This document shows, in pieces, positions 50,751-61,800 of a stretch of 64,000 nucleotides of DNA. The translations under genes and the position numbers were made by a program. This stretch comes from Burhinus oedicnemus (Eukaryota; Chordata; Aves; Charadriiformes; Burhinidae), in NCBI GenBank assembly GCA_008921705.1, contig VFFE01006856.1, forward strand, positions 514,124 through 578,123, read 5' to 3'. The notes under the pieces are model-generated. The model searched no databases, was not told the origin of the DNA, and saw only the letters and a program-made list of their open reading frames with translations. The stretch's first letter is position 1; each line of letters starts with the position of its first letter.

Positions 50751-51521
50751 CATCAGTATAGGGTCCTGCACCTAGGGAGGAATAACCCCATGCACCAGTA
50801 CAGGTTAGATATTGACCTGCTGGAAAGCCGCTCTGCAGAGAGACCTGGGAATCCTGATGGACAACAAGTTGACCATGAGCCAGCAATGTGCCCTTGTGGC
50901 CAAGAAGGCCAATGGTATCCTGAGGTGCATTAAAAAGAGTGTGGCCAGCAGGTCAAGGGAGGTTATTGTCCTTCTCCTCCTCCTCTACTCTGCCCTGGTG
51001 AGGTTGTGTCTGGAGTACTGTGTCCAGTTCTGGGCTCCCCAGTTCAAGAAATACAAGGAACTACTGGAGAGAGTCCAGCAGAGGGCTATGAAGATGACCA
51101 AGGGACTGGAGCATCTCTCTTATGAGGAAAGGCTGAAAGACCTGGGTCTGTTTAGCCTGGAGAAGAAAAGACCGAGAAGGGATCTCATCAATGCTTATAA
51201 ATATCTAAAGGGCAGGTGCGAAGAAGATGCGGCCAGACTCTTTTCACAGTGGTGCCCGGCAACAGGACAAGAGGCAATGGGCACAAACTGGAACACAGGA
51301 AATTCCATCTGAACATGAGGAAAAACTTCTTTCCTTTGAGGGTGGCAGAGCACTGGAACAGGCTGCCCAAAGAGGTTGTGGAGTCTCCTTCTCTGGAGAT
51401 ACTCAAAATCTGCCTGGATGCGTTCCTGTGCAACCTGCTCTAGGTGAACCTGCTTTGGCAGGGATTGGACTAGATGATCTCCAAATGTCCCTTCCGACCC
51501 CTACCATTCTGTGACTCTGTG
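50751..51521 (+). mobile_element. CR1 LINE nested inside another CR1
   Basis: A 5'-truncated CR1 of about 770 bp, + orientation, from the region after the reverse transcriptase box (LHLGRNNPMHQYRL), through [19 protein letters not shown] and [20 protein letters not shown], to the tail ACCATTCTGTGACTCTGTG. It is flanked by AAACTT at 50745-50750 and at 51522-51527, a likely target-site duplication. Removing one copy with the insert restores a continuous CR1 reading across the break. Confidence 0.88.
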
Positions 51522-51527
51522 AAACTT

Positions 51528-51815
51528 TTTAACAGGGCCTGTTATGATAGGACAAGGGGCAATGGTTTTAAACTGAGAGGGCAGATTCAGACAAGATAGA
51601 AGGAAGACATTTTCTACAATGAGGGTGATGAAACACTGGCACAGGTTGCCCAGAGAGGTGGTAGATGCCCCATCCCTGGAAACATTCAAGGTCATGCTGG
51701 ACGGGGCTCTGAGCAACCTGGTCTAGTTGAAGATGTCCCTGCTCATTGCAGGGGGGTTGGACTAGATGACCTTTAAAGGGCCCTTCCAACCCAAACTATT
51801 CTATGATTCTGTATA
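51528..51815 (+). mobile_element. CR1 LINE, 3' segment of the interrupted element
   Basis: The 3' end of the older + strand CR1: a TRGNGFKLRG block, a partly frameshifted C-terminal region, the GGGGGGTTGGACTAGATGAC tail motif, and terminal ATTCTATGATTCTGT octamers. It stops just before the assembly gap. Confidence 0.9.
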
Positions 51816-51826
51816 TTCTTTATAAA

Positions 51827-51846
51827 NNNNNNNNNNNNNNNNNNNN
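51827..51846. other. Assembly gap (20 N)
   Basis: Twenty N separate an AT-rich CR1 tail from GC-rich tandem repeats. The true size is unknown. It is the best candidate position for the missing 5' exon(s) of RMC1. Confidence 0.99.
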
Positions 51847-52085
51847 CTCCCCGGTGAAGGGGTCTGCCGTGGGTACGGGGATCCCGCCGCCGGTTCGCCT
51901 CGGCGGGCGGTACGGGGCGGGCTCGCCGGGTGGGTGCTTCGCCTCCCCGGTGAAGGGGTCTGCCGTGGGTACGGGGATCCCGCCGCCGGTTCGCCTCGGC
52001 GGGCGGTACGGGGCGGGCTCGCCGGGTGGGTGCTTCGCCTCCCCGGTGAAGGGGTCTGCCGTGGGTACAGGGGTCCCGCCGCCGG
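51847..52085. repeat. GC-rich tandem repeat, 96-bp period, about 2.5 copies
   Basis: Units begin with CTCCCCGGTGAAGGGGTCTG at 51847, 51943 and 52039, exactly 96 bp apart. The first two copies look identical. The third has two early mismatches and departs at about 52086. Because the period is a multiple of three, long frames stay open on both strands, but they look like translated repeat and not protein. The array abuts the gap, so its true copy number is unknown. Confidence 0.93.
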
Positions 52086-52290
52086 GGCAACCGGCCCCTT
52101 GCCGGAGAGGGGCCGCGCTTCACGCGCAGGCTGCGGCCCCGCCGGCGTGGGAATGGCGGGGTTTGGGTACGGCTCCGCCGTGCGGCGTGGCGCTGAAATC
52201 CCTCCCCCTAGCCGGGGAGAGGCTCTTGGATCGGTAGCCGGTGGCTTTGCTGGCCTCCGGGAGGGAAAATGGTCACGGCCGAGACGCGGC
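51847..52290 (-). promoter_or_regulatory. CpG-rich segment, putative RMC1 promoter
   Basis: About 440 bp of very high G+C and many CpG, the only such island between RMC1 and RIOK3 in this window. Its place upstream of the last findable RMC1 exon, on the - strand, fits a promoter or first-exon region. It includes the 96-bp repeats. No RMC1 start codon with the expected N-terminal sequence is visible in it. The role is inferred from position and composition. Confidence 0.5.
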
Positions 52291-53371
52291 ACGCAGGAGC
52301 TAAGTACGTTTGGGCCGACCTTTTATCGTGCTTTCTCATAAAAACCACCAAAGCTTGGGGGGGAAGCGGAAAAAGAACCCACCTGCTTCAGAGCTCTGTT
52401 TTAATTTGCCCAAGCTTCAGCGCATCGTCACTGAAAAGCAGTTGCTGTTTATCCTGCTTTTGGGTGTGAAACTGCTTTTTAGTGGCTAGGCGTAAAATAC
52501 ATCAGAAAGGGAAGTTATCCTCTGAAAATACGCCTTATTTCAGGAACAGTATTAATAAAGCATTGAAGTTAAAGTCTGGATTGTTTCTCAGCATTTATGT
52601 TTATTTGTATCTTAGTTTGGACAATAAACTAGCAGTGGGGGTTTTTTGGTTGATGTGCTGGCCAATACCTTAGTTCACTAGTTGCAAAACCTACAGTATA
52701 ATTTAGGAATGGTGTGAGAACATCGTTAATTACCTCTTTGCTTATTGGTTTAGAAAGGGAAATAAAAAAAATGGGGGGGGAAGACCAAGACCATACCAAT
52801 TTAAAAGTTTTCAGATTAGACTGGAGTGGTGCAATTTAGTACAGGAGAAACACAGATTTAAGTACCAGATATTAACACGGTATCACACAAACAACTGCTT
52901 GCTGATTTGGGACCCTGTTAGTCCAATTGCAATAATTTCACATCAGACTAGAGAAACTAAAGTCACGACTAGGAATTACAGCAAGCTATCTCTTCTGCAG
53001 AACCCTCCTGCGTCATCAAACAATTATACGTTAACGAGAGAGGGAGCACAAGTATTTCCAGAGCATTTAAACTACCTTAAAGTTTATCATTTTTTACAAA
53101 ATGAAAAATTCATTGCATGTTAGCAGAAAGTTTAGTTAATCCGAGGTCAAAACTTAAGAAATTCTACTAATGTTTAACTTTCTCCTACTTCCCTGCGGGA
53201 CAGCAAGCACTTTTCTGCAATTGCAATAGGAATATTAAGATAGGGGAAACTGAGGTACCTGGGGGGGAAATCAGCAGACCAAGTATATAAACACACAACT
53301 TGAAACCATTGCGATAGTTTTAGAATTGGCCATTAGGGTAGTCATAATGTCAGAAAAGTTAAGCCAATGGC

Positions 53372-53401
53372 TTCATTGTTAATTAATTAATTAACAATGA
53401 A
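53372..53401. repeat. Perfect 30-bp palindrome
   Basis: Two 15-bp arms with no spacer, left arm TTCATTGTTAATTAA and right arm its exact reverse complement. The AT-rich centre is TTAATTAATTAATTAA. The flanking bases no longer pair. Confidence 0.95.
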
Positions 53402-55004
53402 AAATCTAGATTTACTTCGAAGATTGTTTGCTTAGTAATAATCCTAGAAACTTCTATTTCAAAGAAGTCCAGGAAAATGCTTGTTTTAGCAACTTATTCC
53501 TTGTTTTCAACTACTTGACAGCATGCCCAGATGTCAAAATCTCAAAGCAAATTCCTGAGCCAATTTTACTGCTGGAAGTGAAAAGATGTTTAGGCAACAG
53601 AATCAGGCCTAGCAGCTTTAAATCGTAGGCTTAAGGACCACTGCTTCATTTACTTGTTTGTGTGCTTTTTTTAATCTGTGCTAGATGTGTTTTAGAAAGA
53701 AATTAAAAATGACAGTAACAACTGAGGCTTCTATTCAAGCACAATGATACAAGCAGGTGCTTCTGTTTCAAACGGCTGCTCAGAAAACACCCTCCCCTTA
53801 CTTCCCCTTATTTCTGCTCTCTTCCCCTCACTTGATGGAAATATCCTTAACAACCAACGTCCTTCCTAGACAAACACATTGTAAGGCATTAGTATTTGCT
53901 TTGAGGTAATACTTTCTGAAAAAAACCCCACACATTAGAGTATTTAAACTTGTAATAAGCCTAGAACAGGACTAGGCTTTTCTTTTTAAAAGCCTTCTCC
54001 TCTGAATGCTTTGAGGAAGATGCGGTTGTATTTGACAACAGAAGCTTTCAGTCTTCCTGAAAGGGTTAGATAACTGCAGCACCTCCCTCTCAGTATCTAG
54101 TCTGTTCTTTCCCCGATACTGTTATTTTGGGCAACTGTTTCACTGAGCAATTAGGAATAGACTTAAGTCTCCAAAAGATGTAAGTTTATTTCAAAAGTAA
54201 GGGCTAAAGGCAAGACAACTGTCTAATTTATAAAACGGAAGAGTATCCAAGTACTAGGATGAAACTGGCAAAAACATCAAGCTTGTTTACTGTTTATGTA
54301 GCGCTCACCATAATAGTAATTTTTCTATTGTTTTAATGAATTAGTGTAGTCCTACCCTAACACTGTTTTAGTGCAGCACTGAGGATCAATGAAGGCTTGT
54401 ACAATGCAAAGAACCACACACGAGTACCACCACAAGATCTTAAGTCTTTACTTCATCACCAGTCTTCCAATTTAAAAAAAAAAAAAATCATCACTTTCAC
54501 AGCACACTGAGAATGTCACATGTACCAACACTATATTCTGCTTGATAAAGAGCAGCATCAGAACCAGCAATCAGTTAAAAAGAAGTTGATCAATCTCCCT
54601 TAATTCCAAAGCATCCCACTAGGTCACTTCATCTTTAAATTGCTAGATTTTTAGAATTTGCTAAAATAAGAAGACTGATATTAAGAATAAGAGCATGAGA
54701 AAAAGACAAATTTGAGTATTTTTTTGCATTTGTAAGCAAAAAGCTTCATTTTAAAATAATGTATTTAGTTTTCACAGTCTGTGATTATCTTTAGGGTAAG
54801 AATATTTGTTGCTTTACCCAGAATTTCCATTTAGAGACAGGATTATTATAGATTTTTTTTTTTTTTTTTTTGCTTGCAGAGTTCTTGGAACCGTTTGCAT
54901 ATTAAGAGTGAAGCTAACTAAACTTACTCTTTGTTATGCAATTTGGATGCAGCACTCAGGATTTCCTACCACATCACCAAAGAAGTCCTCTCTTGGTTGG
55001 ATTC

Positions 55005-55098
55005 AAATCCGTTTGTGCAACCTGCTCTAGGTGACCCTGCTCTGGCAGGGGGGTTGGACTAGATGATGTCCAGAGGTCCCTTCCAACCCCTGTAATAC
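55005..55098 (+). mobile_element. CR1 LINE 3' tail fragment
   Basis: About 95 bp matching the CR1 3' tail (CAACCTGCTCTAGGTGACCC, GGGGGGTTGGACTAGATGAT, CCCTTCCAACCCC), + orientation, antisense to RIOK3 and within about 750 bp of its stop codon, so it may be part of the 3' UTR. Confidence 0.85.
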
Positions 55099-55291
55099 CC
55101 AGTTGTATTTACAGAGACAGTTAGAGCCACGTTGCATGTACTTCAAATGAAAAGGTCCAGACTTCCGCATATATAGACATTGGTTTGTTAAATTAACATT
55201 TTCACACGATTGCAGCGCATAGTTTGGCTTTCCATTTTGCCCTTGGAGGAAAAGGATGAAAGGTTCACTGACATTGTGTCCATACACAATT

Positions 55292-55297
55292 TTTAAT
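55292..55297 (-). terminator. RIOK3: Candidate poly(A) signal ATTAAA for RIOK3
   Basis: TTTAAT on the + strand is ATTAAA on the - strand, about 450 nt after the RIOK3 stop. It is the common variant hexamer; other candidates exist further away. Confidence 0.3.
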
Positions 55298-55742
55298 TAG
55301 TTTTTCCAACTAGCAATAGGGGGGGGGAAAAAAAAAAATAGGGATTCCTCTAGTGTGCTTTCTCACTAAATGCTTTAGATGATTTTTTAATTATTTTTTT
55401 TAAAAAACTAAAACATAAGCTCTGAATCATGCAAAATATGACCACCTCAGCTACATTAGTCTAATGTAACTGGGCAATTGGTGAAGTTGTCAGACCATCC
55501 AAAGAGGTAGCAACAGTCCATTCTCACAGTGCCAGCCTGAAGTGTGGGCTAAGTTAAAAAACAAGAAAAAAAACCAAACCAAAAACCACTGAGGCATCAC
55601 CGTACGCTCGCTGTGTTTTCCATTTTGGTATTCCCAGTCAAGCACTCTCTCTTGACATTGGTAGTTGACTTTTACCACTGCACCAACATAGTTAGAAGCA
55701 GTAAATTTGTGTTTCGTTTAGTTAGCAGCTATGCACTCAGTG

Positions 55743-55844
55743 CTATTCATCATATATAGGTGGGTCTCCGTCACTTGAAAACATTGACAGTTTCTTTCCA
55801 TGATTCTGCACGTGATCTTCATTCATCTTCTCCAAAGCTTCAAT
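55743..55844 (-). CDS. RIOK3: RIOK3 terminal coding exon
   Basis: 102 nt: [19 protein letters not shown], ending [10 protein letters not shown] and TAG at 55745-55743. The C-terminal tail is two residues shorter than human as I remember it. Confidence 0.93.
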   Translation of the reverse strand: MEALEKMNEDHVQNHGKKLSMFSSDGDPPIYDE

Positions 55845-58800
55845 CTAGAGAGCCAAAAATAAATCCATGCTGAAATCATAAAACCACGCCTGTGCCAGAA
55901 TGTTTCTAAACAGTGTTAAAAGGTACCTTCAGATGACTGATCAGGTATATATAATATTTCTGTTTCAATGATTCAGTCACATGTGTGGGGCAACATACTT
56001 TGGAAGTACAGCTTGAAACATCTGTTCTCAGCAAATTAGTGAAAGGAGTAACACTCCTTTATAGTTTCATGCTATATAACTGAAATGCACGAGTTGCAGG
56101 GAGGACTGCATGATTTTTAAGGCTTCAGCTTCCCCAAAGCACAGAAGTGTCCCTTTCTCCAACTCTGAACACTTCTACTGTAACTCAGCAAATCTATCAG
56201 CACTGGAGAAAATTGGAACTGTAATCGGAAAGTAATACTCAGATTACAAATCCACTGCAATTGCTTTTAATGGTGAAAATTGAAGACAGTTAAATGTTTT
56301 GTGCAATCAATGTAACACGCTATGGTAGCTTATTATCCTCAGATTGTTGTTTGGATTACTTCCTCTTGTACTCCAGGGGAGATAATTTTAGTTACTAGCA
56401 ACTAAAGTCAAAATCTGAAGTTTAAGGATGGGCTGCTGAAATTCACCTACATGTAAAATGCAAATGTAAGTCCTTCCCATAAAACTTATAAGCAAAAAAA
56501 TATAATGTAAAACAACACCCCCCCACACCAATGCTCACAACACAGCCAGTGTGGGAATTAGAAGAGGCCTAGCTAAAAAGTAAAGTTACTGAACAAAATT
56601 GGTCCTGTTTTACTTCAAACCAGGACAAACTGGTAGATAAGGATCTTGGAACAGTGACATCGTGTTCCGTTTACGCCTCTTCCTCAGTTTGAGGACCTGT
56701 CCCAGGAATTAACTAGTTTCACGCTCCCACCTACTACATGCTGGACTAGCATAAACCTACACTATCATTAGTAATTGAGTAGAATTGCCACGTAGCCCTT
56801 ACTTGAATTAGTAAACATGAGATGTTTGACAACTTATTTTTATAAATGTCTGATATCAGGATGCACACCTTGAGGAATTACAGCTAAAATTTGAAAATTA
56901 AAAGCCAAAGGTGACCAAAGATTCCTAGTCCACATTTCTATTAGCATGATTTTAGGCTTGAAAATTGAAAACACTAGCCTAAACTTTAAATTCCAGTAAC
57001 TTAAAGTCTAAAACATGAAAAATAAGCAGTAGAACAATTATTATTTTTAACCTAACTTTTCTTTCTCTGCACAACCTTTAACGTATGTAAGGGAAGACAA
57101 CAAAAAGCTAACTTTTAAACTAAAACTGATCACTAAATTTCCCTTAACACTGAAAGAAGCAGTTACATGCAACATGAAACCTTTTATACTCGGAAGCAGG
57201 GAAATCAGGAAAGGGAGTGGAGAGGTCTGTCAATCTGAGTTTCAGAAAACATTTTTACTATGTTGAAATTATCAAGTTTAAAAAAAAAGATGCAGAATTA
57301 TTGCTGAAATTACACACACTAATCATACAAACTAAACTTGGAAAGTTAAGGTATGACAAGAGCTACTAGCTAACAAATTCAAATGTTAGACACAGAGAAA
57401 GCTATACCTCTGCTTGGAAGTCTACTTCATTGTCAGCCGTAATATTAAAACCTGAGACAGCATTGAAGAGTTCACGCTCATTAAGTGCTTCTGACACACC
57501 TCCTTTCTGGAAGAACTAGTCAACATAAAAAGCACACATTAAACACTTTACTACAAAACCCAAAACACTCATTTTCCTTCCCCAACTTACAATTACAGTA
57601 TTTAGTCAATATGACATTTTTGCTTTTGTTGACCTACAGATAAAAATAACTGAAAGAAGTTTTAAGTTCTAGTGCCACTGTTTTATACTTCCACACTTTT
57701 TTCCCTTTTGGAGGACAGCAGCATCAGTACAGACAATATGCAAGAATAATCTTATACATAGGTGGTGGTGATCATTTTTTAATGGAGTTCTATTGGTTGA
57801 TTTTTAGTTAGCTCTGAACTGATTTTACCTCAGAAAACATTCAGCGTAACAGGATTGTCAGATGAAGAGGTCCTACCTGTGAAACATTCCTACAGTCTCT
57901 GAACAAAAACTCAAGTCCATGAGGATGGGTTGGCTCCACAGACTGACTGACATCAATAAGCCAGACCTGTAGTCACAGAGAGATAGCAATTCACTTTGCA
58001 TTAACATTTCACATTGGATGAAACCTTTCCTCGCCACATTAGGAATAGGCTCACCTTCCCACCATGCCAAAGCATGTTGTATTCACTCAGATCTGCATGG
58101 ACCAGGTTGCACTCCTTATACAACTGTTGCATCATCTGCAAGGAACAAAATTAATGAATGAATAAAGTATGCTATACTCAAAAAAAAGTATCATTTGCAT
58201 TACTATAACACAAAAAACCCCTTTCCCCAACCACCCACCTAATCTACATAATTTTTTTTCCACGTCTTCAATAAAGTTTCATACAGGGAATCGCGGTTTT
58301 GGTAAACTGCCAGCAAAGTAAGCTTTTATCACCGAGCTTAGCTTTGGCAAGTCAGAAGAATCAGTCTGGTAAACTCATGTCAGCTCTGCCAACCAGTCCA
58401 AGTGCATGAGACAGATAAACACGTTCTCTAAATATACCTGTCAGTCATTCTCACCCCTATCACACAGGAAAGAAGTCTTACAGTTTTAGATACTGAATCC
58501 TAACTAGTATGCATATTCACTTAAATTTTTTTTTTTAAATGTCTACAGGAAGGTAACAGCAAGTGGACAGTTAGCAGGTACATTTGAACCAATTACAGCC
58601 GATAACAGGAAAGTAAAGTATCCACCATGCAATATTTTAATTCATTCTTTGATATCTAGATCTGTTAAAAAGGAGGGTGGGGAGGGGGGTATCCACTGCA
58701 GAGTGCTTAAGCATTGTAAGTTAAGTATTTGTCAAGCCCAGAAAGACTTCAGAGGAACTTTCTAAACCACATACTGCTTCTATAAAAGGAGGACTACTTG

Positions 58801-61800
58801 CTCATAATTCCTCTGTTGCTAAGTATCTGTTTGTCATCAAGTTCCAGCATGTTTTCTACTCAGATTAAGATTCAATTTATTAATTTTTTTTTTAGTGCAT
58901 AATTTCTTATTTGTTTTAAGTCATAGATTAAACAGCAAAGTAAGCCTTTGGACTCTGTATCTTGAAAGTGATGCAAGCATCCTGAAAAGTAAATAAATGC
59001 TGATTTGTCCTTTAAGTTATTCCCCTAAAACAAAACACAACCCAGAATCGGAGGAGAAATCAGCATTGTCTTACATTAAGAATCTGATAGTAGGCCTTTT
59101 TCATATCTTCACTACTAAGTGTTACATCCTTTAGTTTAGGAGCTGGGACTTGATCCTGGCCAATGAAAGACATAACCAAGACGTGTTTCTTAAGGATAAC
59201 CACTTGAGGACAAGGAATTCCTGCATTTTGCATTCTGTGGATCAGAAAATAGATACTGATTAAGAAAAACAAAACAAAACCCGCAAAACCCTACAGTTCT
59301 AGTTCCTGCTTGCTCATTTCCAATCTTAGGGAGCTGCGTGTGAGACACTTGATCCAGAGTCAAAGAGTCTTTGAAACAGACTGAATTGAAAACTGAGTAA
59401 ATACATGTATTTCCCATAGGAAAATTCACATCTTAAAGTCATAAATAGGTCTAAAAATGCTCACTGAAAACTCATTACTTTTACAGCTATAGCCTGTTAA
59501 CTTCATGGGCTTGTAAATTCTGCTGCCAAATCCCTGAAGATGCTCACAATTCATTAAACTGTAAGAAAGCAGAGGCTTATTCAATCTGTGCCAGGTTGTA
59601 TATTATTTAGCCTAAAAATCAAATCTAAACTTCAACCCAGACATAGTGTATCTCTCTTAAACAGAGAATAGGAAACCAACAGGCATTTGGCAACTACCCT
59701 TTTTTTTCCTTTACCTTGTTAAGTTATGCATTTCTTTCTCAGCCCACATACGAATAATCTTTCGTGGATTCAATTTACTGAAGCGGTCTTTAAATCTGTA
59801 GTCATCCTTAATGTATTTGTCACGGTTCTTGAATTCATTAAGAGTTGTTTTGAACACTTTGATGGCACATTCTGGAGGTATAACTTTATCTTCAGTTGCA
59901 CTTCTCATGGAAAAAATCAAATATATAACAAAGTTAACTATTCAGATCTTTACAAGCAAATGCATGGGTTTAGGTTTTGGGGTTTGTTTGTTTTTGTTTT
60001 TTAACATTGCAAGATATAGCAATTTTTAATATAAGACAGGAAAAAAATCTCGTTTTCTATCAAATTTGGAAGCCAATTCAAGTTAAGTTTGTAAGAGTTC
60101 TATGATTAAGCTCATATATGAATGTTTGGGCTTTGGCATCTTGATTATATGTTGCTTACCAAATAGGTTCCATCTCCCAATTTGCTACTATTTTACTTAA
60201 ATATCATAGGTAATAAGAGCCCTGTTAACAGATGTACTTGTTTCAAGAAATTACAAATGGAAAAAAAAGTCTTCCATTAGAACAATAATGGTAGTATCAC
60301 AATGTTTTGTTTAGCACCACAAAGACATTGCCCATTGAGGAATACTAAGCAAGAGAACACTCCTAAACATCATTCAAGCAAAAGGTCAAAAGAAGACAGC
60401 ATCTTTTCTTCTAACCCCCAACTTCCCTCTCTCTTGATGTCTCTAAGTAGGCTACGTGGCTATCTGTATTTGGTGTTTATTAGTTCTTTCTTACCTCACT
60501 TTAAACTAGTGGTGTTTCAATGCACTACAATCCCTACATATACATACTACAATCCTTCCAGCATGGTAGTCTCTAAAACTGGACTCTTGCATGACTTGCA
60601 GAGTGAACAGCATCCCAATGTTATTCTTAAGATAAACCAAAAGTAACAAAGAGCACCTCCACTGAACTGCAGAGACGGAGCTTATAATATGGCGATCTGT
60701 ATGGAAAGACAATCTTCAGGTAGCCTAAGCTCATCGTGACAGCTCTGTAGACTGTGGCAGGTCAGTGGAAAAAGTTCCCCAAAATCTCAAGACTTCTTTT
60801 TTATAAAAGGAGCATGTATTTTTCCACAGAAAGCTACAGTGGATTTGTCCCCGTTCATTAAATGGTCTCCAAGGAGGAAAGTGGGGATTTTTTTTACTTT
60901 GTGGTTGGTACTGTCTGGTTTTCAGATTTTATTATCATCTGCATATACATGAATACAAACTTGAAGTCTTGGGAATAAAAAAAGTGCAGATTGTTTCAAA
61001 ATTTTTGCCGTTTCTGCTTTTTAAACCTTCTCTAGTAATTAAAGCTACTGTCAGTAACAAACAATAGACTTACTTTCCTCCATATGCATGAAAAACAACA
61101 GATTCTTTTCCTGTGCTAATGCAGCCTGTAATGGTTTCCAGCATCCCAGCATTGACCATCTTGTACAGAAGTAAACGCGTTTTAGGATCCACTGCTTTCT
61201 CCTACAGGCAAGAAATGAATACTCAGTTCATTAAAATAATTTTTTGCTTTACAGTGACTTTAGAGTATTTATATACTGCAAGTGTTCATTCAATTAGGTG
61301 GAAAGAATAATGTATTAAGAGCATTCTCTCAACTGACAGAGAGAGAGAAAAAAAAAAAAACATCACAAACCAAACAAATAGATGAAGTAAAGCCAAACTG
61401 CTCCAGCACTGTCCTATTAAGATTTAATACTGTCAGGTACCTTATCAGTTGTGTAGCACATACAGTATTTTACCAGTTAGACATAAAGTACAGACTGTGG
61501 CTCAAGAGCACTTTCTACAGTGTTTTCAGTAAGTCTTTACAAATCATAAATCAAAATACCCCAAATATTATACTCTTTTTATATCAGTAACAATAAAGTA
61601 AAGCGAAACATCCAAATTTGAAGAAGTCCACAGCAGGAATTACCAGAGGCCCTGCTCTAAACTCACCCATAAAGCATATGAATTGACTTCCTAAATTAAG
61701 TCAGAGTTTACTTGGTCACCTCATCTTCCTGAAACTTGCTAAGACGACAGATACTTGGAGCTGTGCAGTTCAACTGCAAAGGATTAGTCCTCTGGATGGT

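Larger units (their letters stand above)
52291..55742. other. Spacer between RMC1 and RIOK3, including the RIOK3 3' flank
   Basis: AT-rich sequence without recognisable coding exons; open frames are all below 90 codons. It holds a 30-bp palindrome (53372-53401) and a CR1 tail (55005-55098). The right part should contain the RIOK3 3' UTR. Candidate - strand poly(A) signals are ATTAAA at 55297-55292 and 55391-55386, and AATAAA at 54190-54185; I cannot tell which is used. Confidence 0.6.

Noticed and set aside
47411..51443. Reverse transcriptase-like open frames that might be taken for host genes
   Set aside because: They are pieces of CR1 ORF2 broken by frameshifts and stops, joined to typical CR1 3' tails; annotated as mobile elements.
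51801..52341. Long open frames on both strands (135-163 codons) across the gap and GC-rich repeat
   Set aside because: They exist because the 96-bp unit has no stop codons and a period divisible by three, and the N run was read through. The translations are Pro/Arg/Gly-rich repeat with no resemblance to a protein I know.
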